Of a stretch of DNA of 64,000 bases, positions 46,337 through 57,098 are shown piece by piece; within the stretch, counting starts at the first letter, position 1; the number at the start of each line of letters is the position of its first letter. Source of the stretch: Euryodendron excelsum (taxonomy: Eukaryota; Streptophyta; Magnoliopsida; Ericales; Pentaphylacaceae); the NCBI GenBank assembly GCA_033060915.1, contig CM065389.1, positions 8,474,001 to 8,538,000 of the forward strand, in the 5' to 3' direction. Made by a program: the position numbers and the translations under genes. The notes under the pieces were generated by a model. The model was not told the DNA's origin, ran no database searches, and saw only the letters and a program-made list of their open reading frames with translations.

Positions 46337-47317
46337 ATGGAGGAAAGCACAAGCAGATCCGAAGCGGAACGGTTACTCGGGATCGCTGAGAAGCTTTTGC
46401 AAGGCAAAGATTTGAACGGGACGAGAGACTTCGCGATCTTGGCACAGGAGACGGAGCCCTTGTTGGAGGGCTCCGATCAGATCCTGGCCGTCGCCGACGT
46501 GCTCCTCGCCGCGGAGAAGCGGATCAACAAACACCACGACTGGTACGCCATTCTACAACTCGATCGCCGCTCCGACGACCTTGAGCTTATCAAGAAGCAG
46601 TATCGGCGGCTCGCTTTGCTTCTCCACCCGGACAAGAACAAGTTTGCTTTTTCCGACTCCGCGTTCCGCCTTGTCGCGGATGCGTGGGCGGTGCTGTCGA
46701 ATACGGGGAGGAAATCGCTATTCGACAATGAATTGAGTTTGTTTTCGAAGGTCGATTTGGTTGCTATGAAGAATCCGAGAGGTCACCACCATCAATTCCG
46801 TCGGGAGCAGGAAGAGCAGCAGCACCAGAAATTGCCGGTGAGGCGGAGCTCGTGGGTGGCGGGGAATAGCAGCGGCAAAGTGGGCGGCAGCACTAGTGGC
46901 GAGGAGACGAGGCCGTCCAGTTTCTGGACGACGTGTCCTTACTGTTATAACTTGTTCGAGTACCCTAGGGTTTACGAGGATTGTTGCTTGAGGTGTCAGA
47001 ATTGCGAGAGAGCGTTTCACGCAGCCGTCATTCCGTCCCTGCCGCCTCTGATTCCGGGGAAGGAGGCGTACTATTGCTGTTGGGGTTTCTTTCCGCTAGG
47101 GTTTACGATTGCGAATTCGGAGGGTGGAAAGAAGGCTGGTTACCCCAATTGGAATCCCCCCATGTCTCCGACTCCTGGGGCGGAAGGAATGACAGCCCGG
47201 GCGGCAAAAGCGGCGGTGCCCAATGGTGGTGCCGATGGTTTTGTGGGTGTTTCAAAAACAAATGCGACTTCGGCCCCTAGGAAGAGGGGTCGGCCTAGGA
47301 AGAACGCGCAGGCCTAA
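46337..47317 (+). CDS. Plant J-domain (DnaJ-like) protein with Cys-rich segment and AT-hook
   Basis: 326 aa, single exon. Start chosen at MEESTSRSEAERLLGIAEKL, in context AAAGATGG. Residues 1-62 are a helical region typical of plant J proteins of this group (AERLLGIAEKLL, AVADVLLAAEKR). The J domain is at about 68-132 with the invariant HPD at 97-99 (LLLHPDKNKF), so it should stimulate Hsp70 ATPase activity. A basic/Gln-rich linker follows. Residues 197-256 hold a Cys-rich block (FWTTCPYCYNLFEYPRVY, CCLRCQNCERAFHA, YCCWGFFPLGF). It is known from plant J proteins that often also carry a C-terminal DUF3444, absent here. The C-terminus has an AT-hook (RKRGRPRK, 315-322), which suggests nuclear DNA contact. 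High GC and no lesions: a live host gene. Confidence 0.92.
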   Translation: MEESTSRSEAERLLGIAEKLLQGKDLNGTRDFAILAQETEPLLEGSDQILAVADVLLAAEKRINKHHDWYAILQLDRRSDDLELIKKQYRRLALLLHPDKNKFAFSDSAFRLVADAWAVLSNTGRKSLFDNELSLFSKVDLVAMKNPRGHHHQFRREQEEQQHQKLPVRRSSWVAGNSSGKVGGSTSGEETRPSSFWTTCPYCYNLFEYPRVYEDCCLRCQNCERAFHAAVIPSLPPLIPGKEAYYCCWGFFPLGFTIANSEGGKKAGYPNWNPPMSPTPGAEGMTARAAKAAVPNGGADGFVGVSKTNATSAPRKRGRPRKNAQA

Positions 47318-49320
47318 CTAGGGTTTTGTAGATTTGCTAGGATATCTAAAAGCAAGTGCTTTACAATTTGTGGAGTTGATACATGTATGAGGGGCTCAAA
47401 AGAGATGGAGCAAGTGTGGAGATTCATCGGCCGGAATACAGAAGTGTGGTTTTGATAGAAGTTAGGAGACTGAAGCTGCTCAAGTTGGCAAGTTTATAGG
47501 TATTGTAGTAGTTCTTGTTTGTAGAATTTTAGTTATTTTCTTTGGGTCTTGTTTTATTTAGATTGATTGGCCCATATATGATTGTATGATTGTAACTTAT
47601 AATATGCAAGAATGTGATATTGGCTGTTTAATCAAACTGTGTTTTGTTTAACTAGATTTCAAGTTCCAACCTCACTGTTGTCTATAGCATTGTGGTCTGA
47701 GATTTTATCCCCAATTGTGTCAATTGGAAATCAGCTTTTCCTCCTGTTGTTGTGGCTGAGTAGCTTAATTTGACCCAAATGGGCCAGATGAAACAAGGTT
47801 ATGAGTTATCCTTGTGCTATGCAAATGGTGTTTGTGTATTCATGATTTGCTCTCAAGCATTGATTCGCTCTCAAGCATTGATTCTAATTCTGTTTATTCT
47901 CTTTTGATTATGTTTTCTCTGGAACTTGTTGATTTAGGAAGTTCAAGTGTTGTTTGAATAGTTAGTAGCACTAGTTTTCTGTTGTGCCATAAATGCCACA
48001 CACAGTATCACCATCATTGTCATCAATGCTGTGGAAGTATTTCATTATCTCAAGTTGATTGTTTCTTCTCTTTTATATATGTTTCTTCATATTGGGTCAA
48101 AAATAAACAGCAGCAGGTTTATCTTTACGCCACAGCTGCATTGGTTTTCTCAGTCAAATTCATCGTATTAGTTGTTGATATACTTGGCATTTGGCAAGAG
48201 ATATAGTATCTTATCCTTATTCTTTTTTTTTTTTTAATATATTATTTTTAAAGTCTTAAAGGTACTTGTCTCTCTTGTTTGTTGATCGTTTATTGCCTTA
48301 ATTCGTTTTCAAGTCCTTAAAGTAGCTTTCGAAAGTCACTCTCATTCCCTAAAATTTTGTATCTTAATAGACTTATTTTGCTGATTTACCCGGTGACAGT
48401 GTCTTTTCTGAAGATTTGAAGTGGGGAAAAAATAACCTGTTGGCCACTACTAATATTTTATCCGTTTTTTAATTTTTTTTTGTATCTCCTTTACAATCCT
48501 CTGGTTGTTAATCCACAAGTGGGCGGTAATTATACCAGCAAATTGGTTGATGTCAATTTACATTCACTGTCTCTGCTCTCTTCATTTTGGCATGAAAAAT
48601 TTCTCTGGTGAAGTTGGTCCCAGCTGCTAGAATGGTGCCGGCTTTTAGCTAAAATAGTATTTAGACTGCCACACATGAAATTTGACAGGCTCCCCACTCG
48701 GTGCATATATAGAAAGATCAAACATGCAAGTCAGCATGCAGAGGGTATTCTATTTGGTACCAAATAAAGAATGAACGGAAAAAGAACTTGAGAGTGAAGG
48801 CTGATAAATATGGATGCTTTGCATATAGTGTTTTTACAGTTTGCAAAGTACCATTTTTGGGTTGTTAAGGTTTGATTAAGTTTTAAATCACTTTCTCTCT
48901 TTCTCTCTCTTTTTCTCTTTTCACTTTTCTTTCATTTTCTTTACAATACCAAACAAGGAAGAATGAGTACTTTTCTTTTCCCTTCCCTTCCTTCCCCAAA
49001 AAAAGTTCCAAATAGACTGTAAAAGAAGCCGAGGCAGACACAAATGCCTTCAACTTGACATGTATAACAGCTGCAATATATGTTCACGTTAAATCGCAAG
49101 GAAGTTGGGAGATAAAAAAAAAAGAAAAAGAAAACACAAGAAGCTGTGAAGAGGACATATATGGCTGAAGAATTTAAGAGCTTTTTTTTTTATTTAAGAG
49201 AAGGTATGAAACACACCAAATAAGCAAACTACACACAGCTAAGGTAAAGAGACCACAATTCTAAACAACCCGTTGAAACGAACTGGTTGGAAACGGCCAA
49301 GGCACTCATTTTGGCACCTT
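47318..49320. other. 3' UTR and intergenic DNA, no gene seen
   Basis: Downstream of the J-domain gene. AT-rich, with a T-run at about 48222-48235 and a CT-rich tract at about 48890-48960. Short ORFs lack any family resemblance. Confidence 0.5.
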
Positions 49321-49536
49321 CTAAGATAAGCATCGTTCCAGTCGGTCACTTGGAAACAGTTCAAGCGCATGCATCGGCCCAAGCATGAAGCTCAGAAACA
49401 CCAGAAACAAGTAACACAAATAACAAGCAGTTGGTTCTTTAGAAAACGCACAACCTTTCTTGAGCATCCTCGGAGCCTGCCCGGCAACACCGGCCGGTAC
49501 CACTGCCCCCAACAGAGACCACTTCCACTCCACCAT
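49321..49536 (-). CDS. Possible small protein of 71 aa with one hydrophobic segment
   Basis: Minus-strand ORF from the ATG at 49536 (MVEWKWSLLGAVVPAG) to the stop at 49321. It contains a Pro/Gly/Ala-rich start, a KKGCAF segment, a 20-residue hydrophobic stretch (about residues 38-58) that could span a membrane, and a charged tail with SDRLERCLS. I do not recognise a family. The segment is GC-richer than its surroundings, which favours a real exon, but it could be one exon of a larger gene or a chance ORF. Confidence 0.3.
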   Translation of the reverse strand: MVEWKWSLLGAVVPAGVAGQAPRMLKKGCAFSKEPTACYLCYLFLVFLSFMLGPMHALELFPSDRLERCLS

Positions 49537-49910
49537 GCTGTAATTGCTCAAGCTCAAGCTTACTTATGCTCCAATCCTTTCTCGAATCTTCATAAAAAAG
49601 AAAACCAATTTAGAGAAGAGAGAGAAAAAAAAAATTACCTGGAAAGGGCATCAATATGCATACACATAAAGATACATTTAATGAAATAGATACACACATG
49701 TATATAGGTTCTTGTTAACATGTGCCTTTAGAGCGCATTTTAAGCATACTTTATCTAGTTATACCAAATATTAAAATTTTTGTTTTCGCAATTTTTAACA
49801 TTGAAAATATAATTATCAATACTACATACAACCATACAAAGTATACTTAAAATGTGCACTAAAGGCACATGTTAGCATTTGCGTATATAATATATAGACA
49901 AGGATAAACA
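49537..49910. other. Intergenic DNA, no gene seen
   Basis: AT-rich. AACATGTGCCTTTAGAGCGCATTTTAAG (about 49718) and its near reverse complement CTTAAAATGTGCACTAAAGGCACATG (about 49847-49872) form the arms of a small inverted-repeat element of about 160 bp. Confidence 0.45.
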
Positions 49911-50664
49911 ATCATTTTGTCTATCCAACTTTGTCTAATATTTCCATGTCATCTCTGAACTTTGATTTCTTCTATTTTGATTCTTCAATTTCTAGAAAGA
50001 AGTCAATGTGGTCCCTTGTTTTAAAATAAGTTAGAAAAATTAAAAATTAATTACACTTTAACCCTTTTAACTATAATTTAGTTGTACTTTACTTGCTAAA
50101 TTAAAAGACGTTACATTTTATTACTAAATTATGAGAATTTAAGTTCGTATTAATGTTATTGACAAAAATAAAATAAAATAAATTCAGCATTTTTTATTAG
50201 GGATAGTATAATTTTTTTTTACCTAGTTAACGAAAGCCCAATTTCAAAAAATCTCTTGATATTGTAAGAGCTATAATTGATAGTTTACAAAAGTAAGATT
50301 TTATTTTAATCATTTTCTTAGGCATTTTGAGATAATTTATAACATTTCATAATTATGAAATTATTTTTTTCTCTTTGTTTTAGAGCTTAGTATAAAACTT
50401 TGATGAAACAAATTTCTAATTTTAAATTTTATAATGGTGTAAATGTAACTATTTTTAGTTGAATGGAGGTAAAGTAATATTAAATTATAATTTAGAAGGC
50501 CAAAATATAATTAATATTTAACTTCGTTACTTATTTTGAAAAGTTGGACCACATTGATTTTTTTTTAAAAGTTGAAGAATTTAAATAGAAAAAAATCAAA
50601 GTTTAAAAAAGGCATTAGTGTCTGAGGTAAAATTGGAAGTACTAAATGACTATTTCCCTTATAA
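49911..50664. mobile_element. MITE with long imperfect terminal inverted repeats
   Basis: The left arm AAGGATAAACAATCATTTTGT... (49911 on) is matched by the reverse complement of the right arm ...ACTAAATGACTATTTCCCTT (50641-50660) over roughly 100 bases. It includes TTTGATTTCTTCTATTTTGATTCTTCAA and its counterpart. No transposase and no TSD assigned. Its right half is duplicated at 56709-57066. Confidence 0.55.
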
Positions 50665-50701
50665 CTGCTTGCTTAATTATGTTCTGTAAAGAGCTAGGTG
50701 A
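50312..50701. repeat. 390-bp direct repeat, left copy, flanking the endogenous virus
   Basis: Nearly identical to 56709-57098, from ATTTTCTTAGGC to GAGCTAGGTGA. It contains the right half of the MITE plus about 40 bases of flank. Confidence 0.85.
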
Positions 50702-50928
50702 TTTTAGCCATCTGTGAACATTTTACTGGCCGATATTCTAGTAATAATGAAAATATTAGGATACTTCTTCAAATATCTGTTATCAAGATGCCTGTATTCC
50801 ATCTACATTTCTACTTGTTAAAAATTTACAACAGCATGTTATACTTGGTATACCTTTCTTGCATAATATAATGCCTATTGAAAAAATTGATTCAACACCG
50901 ATAGATACAAAACTTTTTTTATTGTTTC
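50702..50928 (+). repeat. Inverted fragments of the viral coat protein and protease genes
   Basis: 50708-50770 is the reverse complement of part of the coat region near 52430-52490. 50771-50920 is the reverse complement of the protease segment near 50935-51045. Both are in plus orientation next to minus-strand copies, forming a large imperfect palindrome around 50925. Typical of scrambled endogenous pararetroviruses. Confidence 0.75.
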
Positions 50929-51640
50929 AATAGCTATTATACTATGCAAGAAAGGTGTACCAAGTATAACATGATGTTGTAAATTTTTAACAAGTAGAAA
51001 TGTAGATGGAATACAGACATCTTGATTACAGATATGTGTATTAGTAATTTTATATTGTATTTCTAGCTTATTACCACTAGCAGAAGTTAAAGAATGCTTT
51101 ATTTTTTCAAAATATTGGGTTGGAATTAACCCTTCTTGAACACAGTTCAAATCGGCACCACTGTCTACCAGAGCAGTCAGGTTTTCAATTAATAATTCAT
51201 TATGAATGAATAAAGTGATTTTGATATATCACTTTTGAGAGGTAACTTGATCTAAAATAGCCAAATATTGGGAAAGAAAAGACTGAGATAATTTTGGTGA
51301 ACTAGTAATCTGTCGGCCTAGTTCTAAATTATTAACCCTGGAGGTTAAAGTTAGATTATCATTTTTGAGAGATTTAATCTCTATTTTTAACTGATTTATT
51401 TCAGTTTGCAAATCCTGTAAAGTAACAGGTTTATCTTGTTGATGTTGAAGTCGTTTCATCACTTCAGTCATGCTATAAGCATTAGAAATTTTTGAAATAT
51501 CATCCTGATTCTTAACCTGTTTTAGATAATTTTCACTCATTTGAGCTTTCATAGTTGTATCAGGAATTTGATTTAAAATTTTTATAATCATTTCTTGGTC
51601 CTGAGTTAGCATATTAATACTTAAACCATGCATATCAACT
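50929..51640 (-). pseudogene. Endogenous virus: coiled-coil and protease region, first copy
   Basis: 51633-51229 is a Leu/Lys/Asn-rich coiled coil. It follows the CCHC part of the coat ORF and precedes an aspartic-protease region (51150-50875) recognised by its NCVQEGLIP and VILGTPFLHSI blocks. The segment 50929-51571 is repeated at 56038-56679, the terminal redundancy of the insert. The protease is cut off at the inverted junction near 50929. Confidence 0.75.
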
Positions 51641-53604
51641 ATGGCTTTATAATAATTACAATTGCCAGAACAAGAAGTTTTCTGGTCTAGGTCAGTATCA
51701 CTAGAAGAAGAAATATCATCTTCTTGAATCTGATCTAACTCAGGGGACTCAGACTTTTCAGATAGAGAGTCATCAGGCTCACTTTCACTATTCAGAAATA
51801 ATTTAGCTAAAGTGTCTTTTAGCTGTTTATCAATTTGAAGTTCATTTAGTTTCTTTTTTGTAAGACATTTAATGGCATAGTGCCCAAATTTGCCACATTT
51901 TCAGCATTTAATTTCCTTTTTAGGCGTGGATGTTTTCTTCTTATGAGAAGATTTTTTAACATACTTCTTAGAGGGTTGACTTGTAGAGACTTCTTGAGTA
52001 TGTTTCCTTTTCCTAAAAGAAGATTTTGATTTAGATTTCTTTTTTCCTTTAGATCATGTAGAACGATCTGGAGGAGGTTTAGGCATATCCATACCAAAAT
52101 TATCACAAAAATCTCCAAGTTGAGATTTTTCAGTAAGCCTTTGCTTTTTAAGCTGGCTTTTAAGCTTAATGTCATTACATAAAGCTAATCCTTCCTGTAT
52201 ACAGGTATCTATGAGACTACCAAAAGAATGGTTAGAATAGGGGATAGAAATTCCATCGTTTCTATCTCGAAGAGCTTTTCGAACTCTCTCAGTAAAGAGA
52301 AAGGGAAGACCATCAATGAATTTAGACTTCCAATGATCACTATTAGCATCTAGAAGTTGCATAACACGACTAAGAAATACATCTTTATACCATCGAAAAT
52401 GAGTAAGAGTAGGACATATAAGATTTTGAAGAAGTGTCCTAATATTTTCATTATTACTAGAATATCGGCCAGTAAAATGTTCACAGGTGACTAAAATCAG
52501 TGTACAAACTGATTGTTCAGTTATAGTAACATGATTAGGATCACTAAGAGTAAGAGTAGATTCCTGTTTAACTACATCTAATATTTCAGATTTAGCAGTG
52601 GAAGTTAAATAGCTATCCCACCATCCCTTGATGGTACCAGTGAATCCATTAATTATTATTTGGGCAATGGCTTTATCATTATTATCACGCTGTTTACAAA
52701 TAGTACTATACATACAGATACGATGACACATATCAAATATCTGTTTGTTAGCAAGACCATCAAGATTCCATTCATAAATGAAATTTCCTTGATAATTATT
52801 TTGAATAAAATTATCATTTTCTTTAAATAATACATCTTGTGGGGTAGGTCGTTTATAATAGTAATGTTCTAAACGCTTAGGTTTAGCCACAATTTTATTA
52901 ATTTCATCTTGATCAGAAATATCTTGGTCATCAGAAATAGATTTTGATTTCGCAGAAAGGGTAGAAATTTGAAAAGAATTTAATTTTCTCTCCAATACAG
53001 ATACAAATTCCTCTGTAGATTCCAGTTTGAATCCTTTAATCTCTAAAGGTGGTTGCAAGGTCGCTTTAGCTTCCTTTGAGGGTTTAACCTCTTGAAGTTT
53101 CATTTGTGAAAGATTAGTATGTAATTGATTTAGCTTATGATCTAGATGCAATAATTGTTGATCAATTATTTATAAATAAAAATTTGTATAATCGCTTTGT
53201 TTAAAAGCTTGATTTAGATTTTTCATAGTGATAGACACTGTGTCAATCAAAGATGGTTTGACGTGAGCATTAGCTTTTAGAACCTGCAAAGTTGAGGAAC
53301 TAGTAACTTTTAAAGGTTCTGTAGGAGGGAAAACAAAATGAATAATAGATACAGAATCTGTCATCCATGTTTTTTCTTCAAGCATATGGATGTAGTAGGT
53401 ATCCACATAATAATGAAGAAACCATGGTACAAAATGTTTTAATTGTTGAGTATGACTCAAATGTTTAAAATATTGCTTTTTATAATTTTCTAATTCAGTA
53501 GTACTGAAATTAGCAAAATACCAATCACAAAACGATTTATAATATGATTGAAACAATTCCTTATTAAGAATTGCTCTAATTGGACTTCCTGGGCTTAAAT
53601 CCAT
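51641..53604 (-). pseudogene. Endogenous virus: coat protein ORF with CCHC knuckle
   Basis: Starts at the ATG 53604, which overlaps the stop of the preceding ORF as TAATG. Such overlap allows termination-reinitiation in caulimovirids. 53604-53170 is an N-terminal domain. 53151-52054 is the capsid region with the KGWWDSYL block typical of pararetroviral/Gag-like capsids. A Lys-rich stretch and a CCHC-like knuckle (about 51910-51840) follow, then an acidic Ser/Glu segment (51780-51660). Several stops and frameshifts. The product would encapsidate the viral DNA; here it is not expressible as a whole. Confidence 0.75.
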
Positions 53605-54650
53605 TAAAGTCTAAAATTCATTTCTGAGGCAGTAAGTATATCTACTGGAGGTTTAGGAATTCCATGAGGACTTTGTTGATCAGAAATTCTAACAGATTCG
53701 ATAGTTTCAGAGAGTCTAGAGGTAGAAGCCCTAGAAGTTTCTAGAAGAGAAATCTTATAAGGAGGAAGTAGAGATCTAGTAGAAGAAGATCTGGAAAGAG
53801 ATCTTGATCTCGATCCTTGTGAAGAACCAGAAGTAAATCTTACCTCTATATCGCCTTCAAGAGTTTGAATAATTCTATCCATTTCCTCTTGGATCAAAGG
53901 AGCAGGTGTGATAGCTTGTTGAAGCTGCCAAGTCTCTGGGAATTGAACTTCATCTCAAGTAATTTGTCTATTAGTAGCTATATTTGAGTTAAGAAGATTT
54001 GATTCAATCATAACAGTACTTCCAAAATGACTAAATAACTTATAATTAGGAGTAAGTGTATGAAGAGCCTTAAAATATATTCTATAACTGAGACATAGAG
54101 GCTCAGATCCTGGTTTAAAATTATAACCATGGAATTTAGTATTTAAACTCACAACATCCAAAAGATTACATCTGTAAGAAATAATTGCAAATTAGGATAT
54201 ACATTAAATAAAACTGGTCCATGGGCAGCACTAGATTGCATAATTCTCACGAGGGAAGATTTCTAATCAAGACATCTAGCATCTTAAAGAACTGCTAAAA
54301 AGTTAGCTGGTAAACCACTTAAGGTAAAAGGTTTAAAGACAACTTGTATAAGCCCTATATGTAAGAAATTATATTTATGTTGGTATCTTATGATATCCAT
54401 AGAATCCAAAAATTGAATTGTCTGTTCGTCAAATTGCAAACTTATAGTTTGTTCCACTGTTTTAACAGTTTTTATACCTTTAAGGTCAAAAGTACCTATC
54501 TTATAGATAGAAGAAGGTTGAACAGATGGTATAACCTATTTATTAAGAGCTTCCAATTGATCTGGGTATTCATTTACCTCAGCAGCTTTAATCATCTTCT
54601 TAGAAGAAGATATCCTATGAAAAGGATTCAGTATAGTTAAAAGAATATGT
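53604..54650 (-). pseudogene. Endogenous virus: movement protein
   Basis: 30K-superfamily movement protein, which opens plasmodesmata for virus spread. The core is spread over broken segments between about 54620 and 53955 (a YPNLQLFLTDV-like block near 54190 and CLSYRIYFKALHTL near 54080). It is in frame with a Ser/Arg-rich C-terminal part (53897-53604) through a TGA at about 53955 that replaces Trp. ORF ends TAA overlapping the next ATG. Multiple lesions upstream. Confidence 0.7.
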
Positions 54651-54949
54651 AATTCCTTGTATAAAATATAGATATACGAAAAATATGAAAAATCATTAGT
54701 ATTTCTAGGCTACTATCCATTGATCAAACAAGCACAATTGTCAACGACTTAAAGGCACATCCCAATACCAACCCTTTGCGCGGGTATAAGATAAGGGATA
54801 ACAAAACCAAGCGCAACTTAAGTATTATACCACTTATTTGAGCAATGGAGAAGAAGAAAAACAGTAACAATGATTCATATAAACCATATATACATACTTT
54901 ATACGCAGAATTACATATTGTGATTTATGCTAGCAAACACAGAGACATG
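54651..54949 (-). other. Endogenous virus: leader region
   Basis: Non-coding stretch between the primer-binding site and the movement-protein ORF, where caulimovirid genomes have their structured leader. Short ORFs only. No more detail is visible. Confidence 0.5.
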
Positions 54950-54961
54950 GCTCTGATACCA
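54950..54961 (-). other. Endogenous virus: tRNA-Met primer-binding site
   Basis: The minus strand reads TGGTATCAGAGC, a perfect 12-base match to the complement of plant initiator tRNA-Met, as used by Caulimoviridae for first-strand synthesis. It marks base 1 of the viral genome. Confidence 0.88.
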
Positions 54962-55009
54962 AAGTAATAAGAGTTAATATAATTAAGACTCCCTAAAAAT
55001 CTTTGTAAT

Positions 55010-56058
55010 TGAGTTTTATCAAGTATTTCGTTAGGAAATTTAGAAGCAAACTATTTACTACGTGTAATAGGCACAATTTGTACTTGGTGGATATTATGAC
55101 CCAACAAACGAACAGTGGTTTGAAATAGTTTCATTTTAGGAGCAGATATAACTAATCCATTATGTAATACAATTTTTCTAAAAATCTCTAAATGGCGAAA
55201 ATGTTGTTCCAAATTTTGAGAAAAGATCAAAATATCATCAATATACACAAGAATAAAATCAGTGTAAGGAATGAATATGTAATTCATAATATTCTGAAAT
55301 TCAGAAGGAGTATTTTTCAAACCAAAAGGAATAACATTTCATTCATAATGCCCTATGGGAACAGTAAAAGCAATTTTGTATCTATCAGATTCAGCAACTT
55401 GAATTTGCCAATATTCAGATTTTAAATCAAATTTAGAAAATATTAAGGCCTTATGAAGGCGATCCAGTAGATTCTTCTTATTAGGTATAGGATACCTAAT
55501 CCATTTTAACACTTTATTAAGGGGTTTATAATTTATAACTAAACAAGGAACACCCTTTTCAATTTCAACATTTTTATAGACATAAAATCCTGTACAACTC
55601 CAAGGAGAATAGGATTTTCTAATGAGTTTTTTCTCCAGTAAGGAAGCAATTTCCTTTTTACACAGTTCAGGATATTCTTGATGCATTTGACAAGGTCGAG
55701 CCCTTGTTGTTATTTATCTATCAGAAAAATCATTTTCATAAGGAAGAGAGACAATATGCCTCTTTCTATCCCAAAATGCATTAGGGTAATCGTTACAAAT
55801 TTCACTAAGAAATTGTTGTTCAATTAATTTGATTTTATCTTGAATCTTAGATTTAATTAAGGATTTGGCAATATTCCAAATAGAAATTTCTTGTTTAAGG
55901 AAATTGATTTGATTTTCTTTGGCTAAAAAAATATTTTTCACTTCATTTAAATATCTAGTTTGAGGATCAGTTATAAACTGAAAAACAATCTGTTGGGTAT
56001 TAATCTTGGTATAAATACCTGTTGAATCAATTTTTTCAATAGGCATTATACTATGCAA
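55010..56058 (-). pseudogene. Endogenous virus: protease end and reverse transcriptase, C-terminally truncated
   Basis: 56058-55714 links the protease (TPFLHSI-like end) to the RT. 55686-55339 and 55320-55051 hold the RT with the active-site box VYIDDILIF, complete with both Asp residues. A lesion near 55335 splits the RT. About 25 codons after the last ORF the RT (LGSLNYI-type block) ends abruptly and runs into the primer-binding site. The remaining RT and the whole RNase H are deleted. Confidence 0.8.
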
Positions 56059-56690
56059 GAAATGTGTACCAAGTATAACATAATATTGTAAATTTTTAAC
56101 AAGTAGAAACGTAGATGGAATACAGACATCTTGATTACAGATATGTGTATCAATAATTTTATACTGTATTTCTAGCTTATTACCACTAGCAGAAGTTAAA
56201 GAATACTTTGTCTTTTCAAAATATTGGTTGGAATTAACCCTTCTTGAACACAGTTCAAATCGGCACCACTATCTACCAGAGTAGTCAGGTTTTCAATTAA
56301 TAATTCATTATGAACGAATAAAGTGATTTTGATATACCACTTTTAAGAGGTAACTTGATCTAAAATAGCCAAATATTGGAGAAGAAAAGACTGAGATAAT
56401 TCTAGTGAACTAGTAATCTGTTAGCCTAGTTCTAAATTATTAACCCTGGAGGTTAAACTTAGATTATCATTTTTGAGAGATTTAATCTCTATTTTTAACT
56501 AATTTATTTCAATTTTCAGATCCTGTAAAGTAACAGGTTTATCTTGTTGATGTTGAAGTCGTTTTATCACTTCAGTCATGCTATAAGCATTAGAAATTTT
56601 TGAAATATCATCTTGTTTTTTGACCTGTTTCAGATAATTTTTAATCATCTGAGCTTTCATAGTTGTATCAGGAATTTGAGATAATTATAC
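56038..56690 (-). pseudogene. Endogenous virus: coiled-coil and protease region, second copy
   Basis: Repeats 50929-51571 with scattered substitutions, small indels and extra stops. Together with the first copy it gives the insert a terminal redundancy of about 640 bp. Upstream (right) it ends near 56690, next to a short palindromic stretch (GCCTAAGAAATTATTTTCTTAGGC, 56697-56720). Confidence 0.75.
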
Positions 56691-56708
56691 AATAATGCCT
56701 AAGAAATT

Positions 56709-57098
56709 ATTTTCTTAGGCATTTTGAGATAATTTATAACATTTCATAATTATGAAATTAATTTTTTCTCTTTGTTATAGAGCTTAGTATAAAACTTTGA
56801 TGAAACAAATTTCTAATTTTAAATTTTATAATGGTGTAAATGTAACTATTTTTAGTTGAATGGAGGTAAAGTAATATTAAGTTATAATTTAGAAGGCCAA
56901 AATATAATTAATATTTAACTTCGTTACTTGTTTTGAAAAATTGGACTACATTGATTTTTTTTTAAAAGTTAAAGAATTTAAATAGAAAAAAATCAAAGTT
57001 TAAAAAAGGCATTAGAGTATGAGGTAAAATTGGAAGTACAAAATGATTATTTTTCTTACAACTGCTTGCTTAATTATGTTCTTTAAAGAGCTAGGTGA
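56709..57098. repeat. 390-bp direct repeat, right copy, flanking the endogenous virus
   Basis: Matches 50312-50701 with few differences. Only the right half of the MITE is present here, so the left copy is the original locus and this one is probably the duplicate. Confidence 0.85.

Larger units (their letters stand above)
50702..56708 (-). mobile_element. Endogenous caulimovirid (pararetrovirus), rearranged and defective
   Basis: A minus-strand block with the gene set of a plant pararetrovirus: movement protein, coat protein with CCHC knuckle, protease, reverse transcriptase, and the tRNA-Met primer site that marks the genome origin. There is no LTR and no integrase. About 640 bp (coil and protease region) occur at both ends, as expected when a circular genome is integrated with terminal redundancy. 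RNase H and the RT C-terminus are missing. Many stops and frameshifts. Two-ORF layout with TAATG overlap resembles florendo-/petuvirus-like caulimovirids, but the genus is not settled. Confidence 0.85.

Noticed and set aside
54950..54961. tRNA gene suggested by the TGGTATCAGAGC word
   Set aside because: Only the primer-complement word is present, with no cloverleaf; it is the viral primer-binding site.
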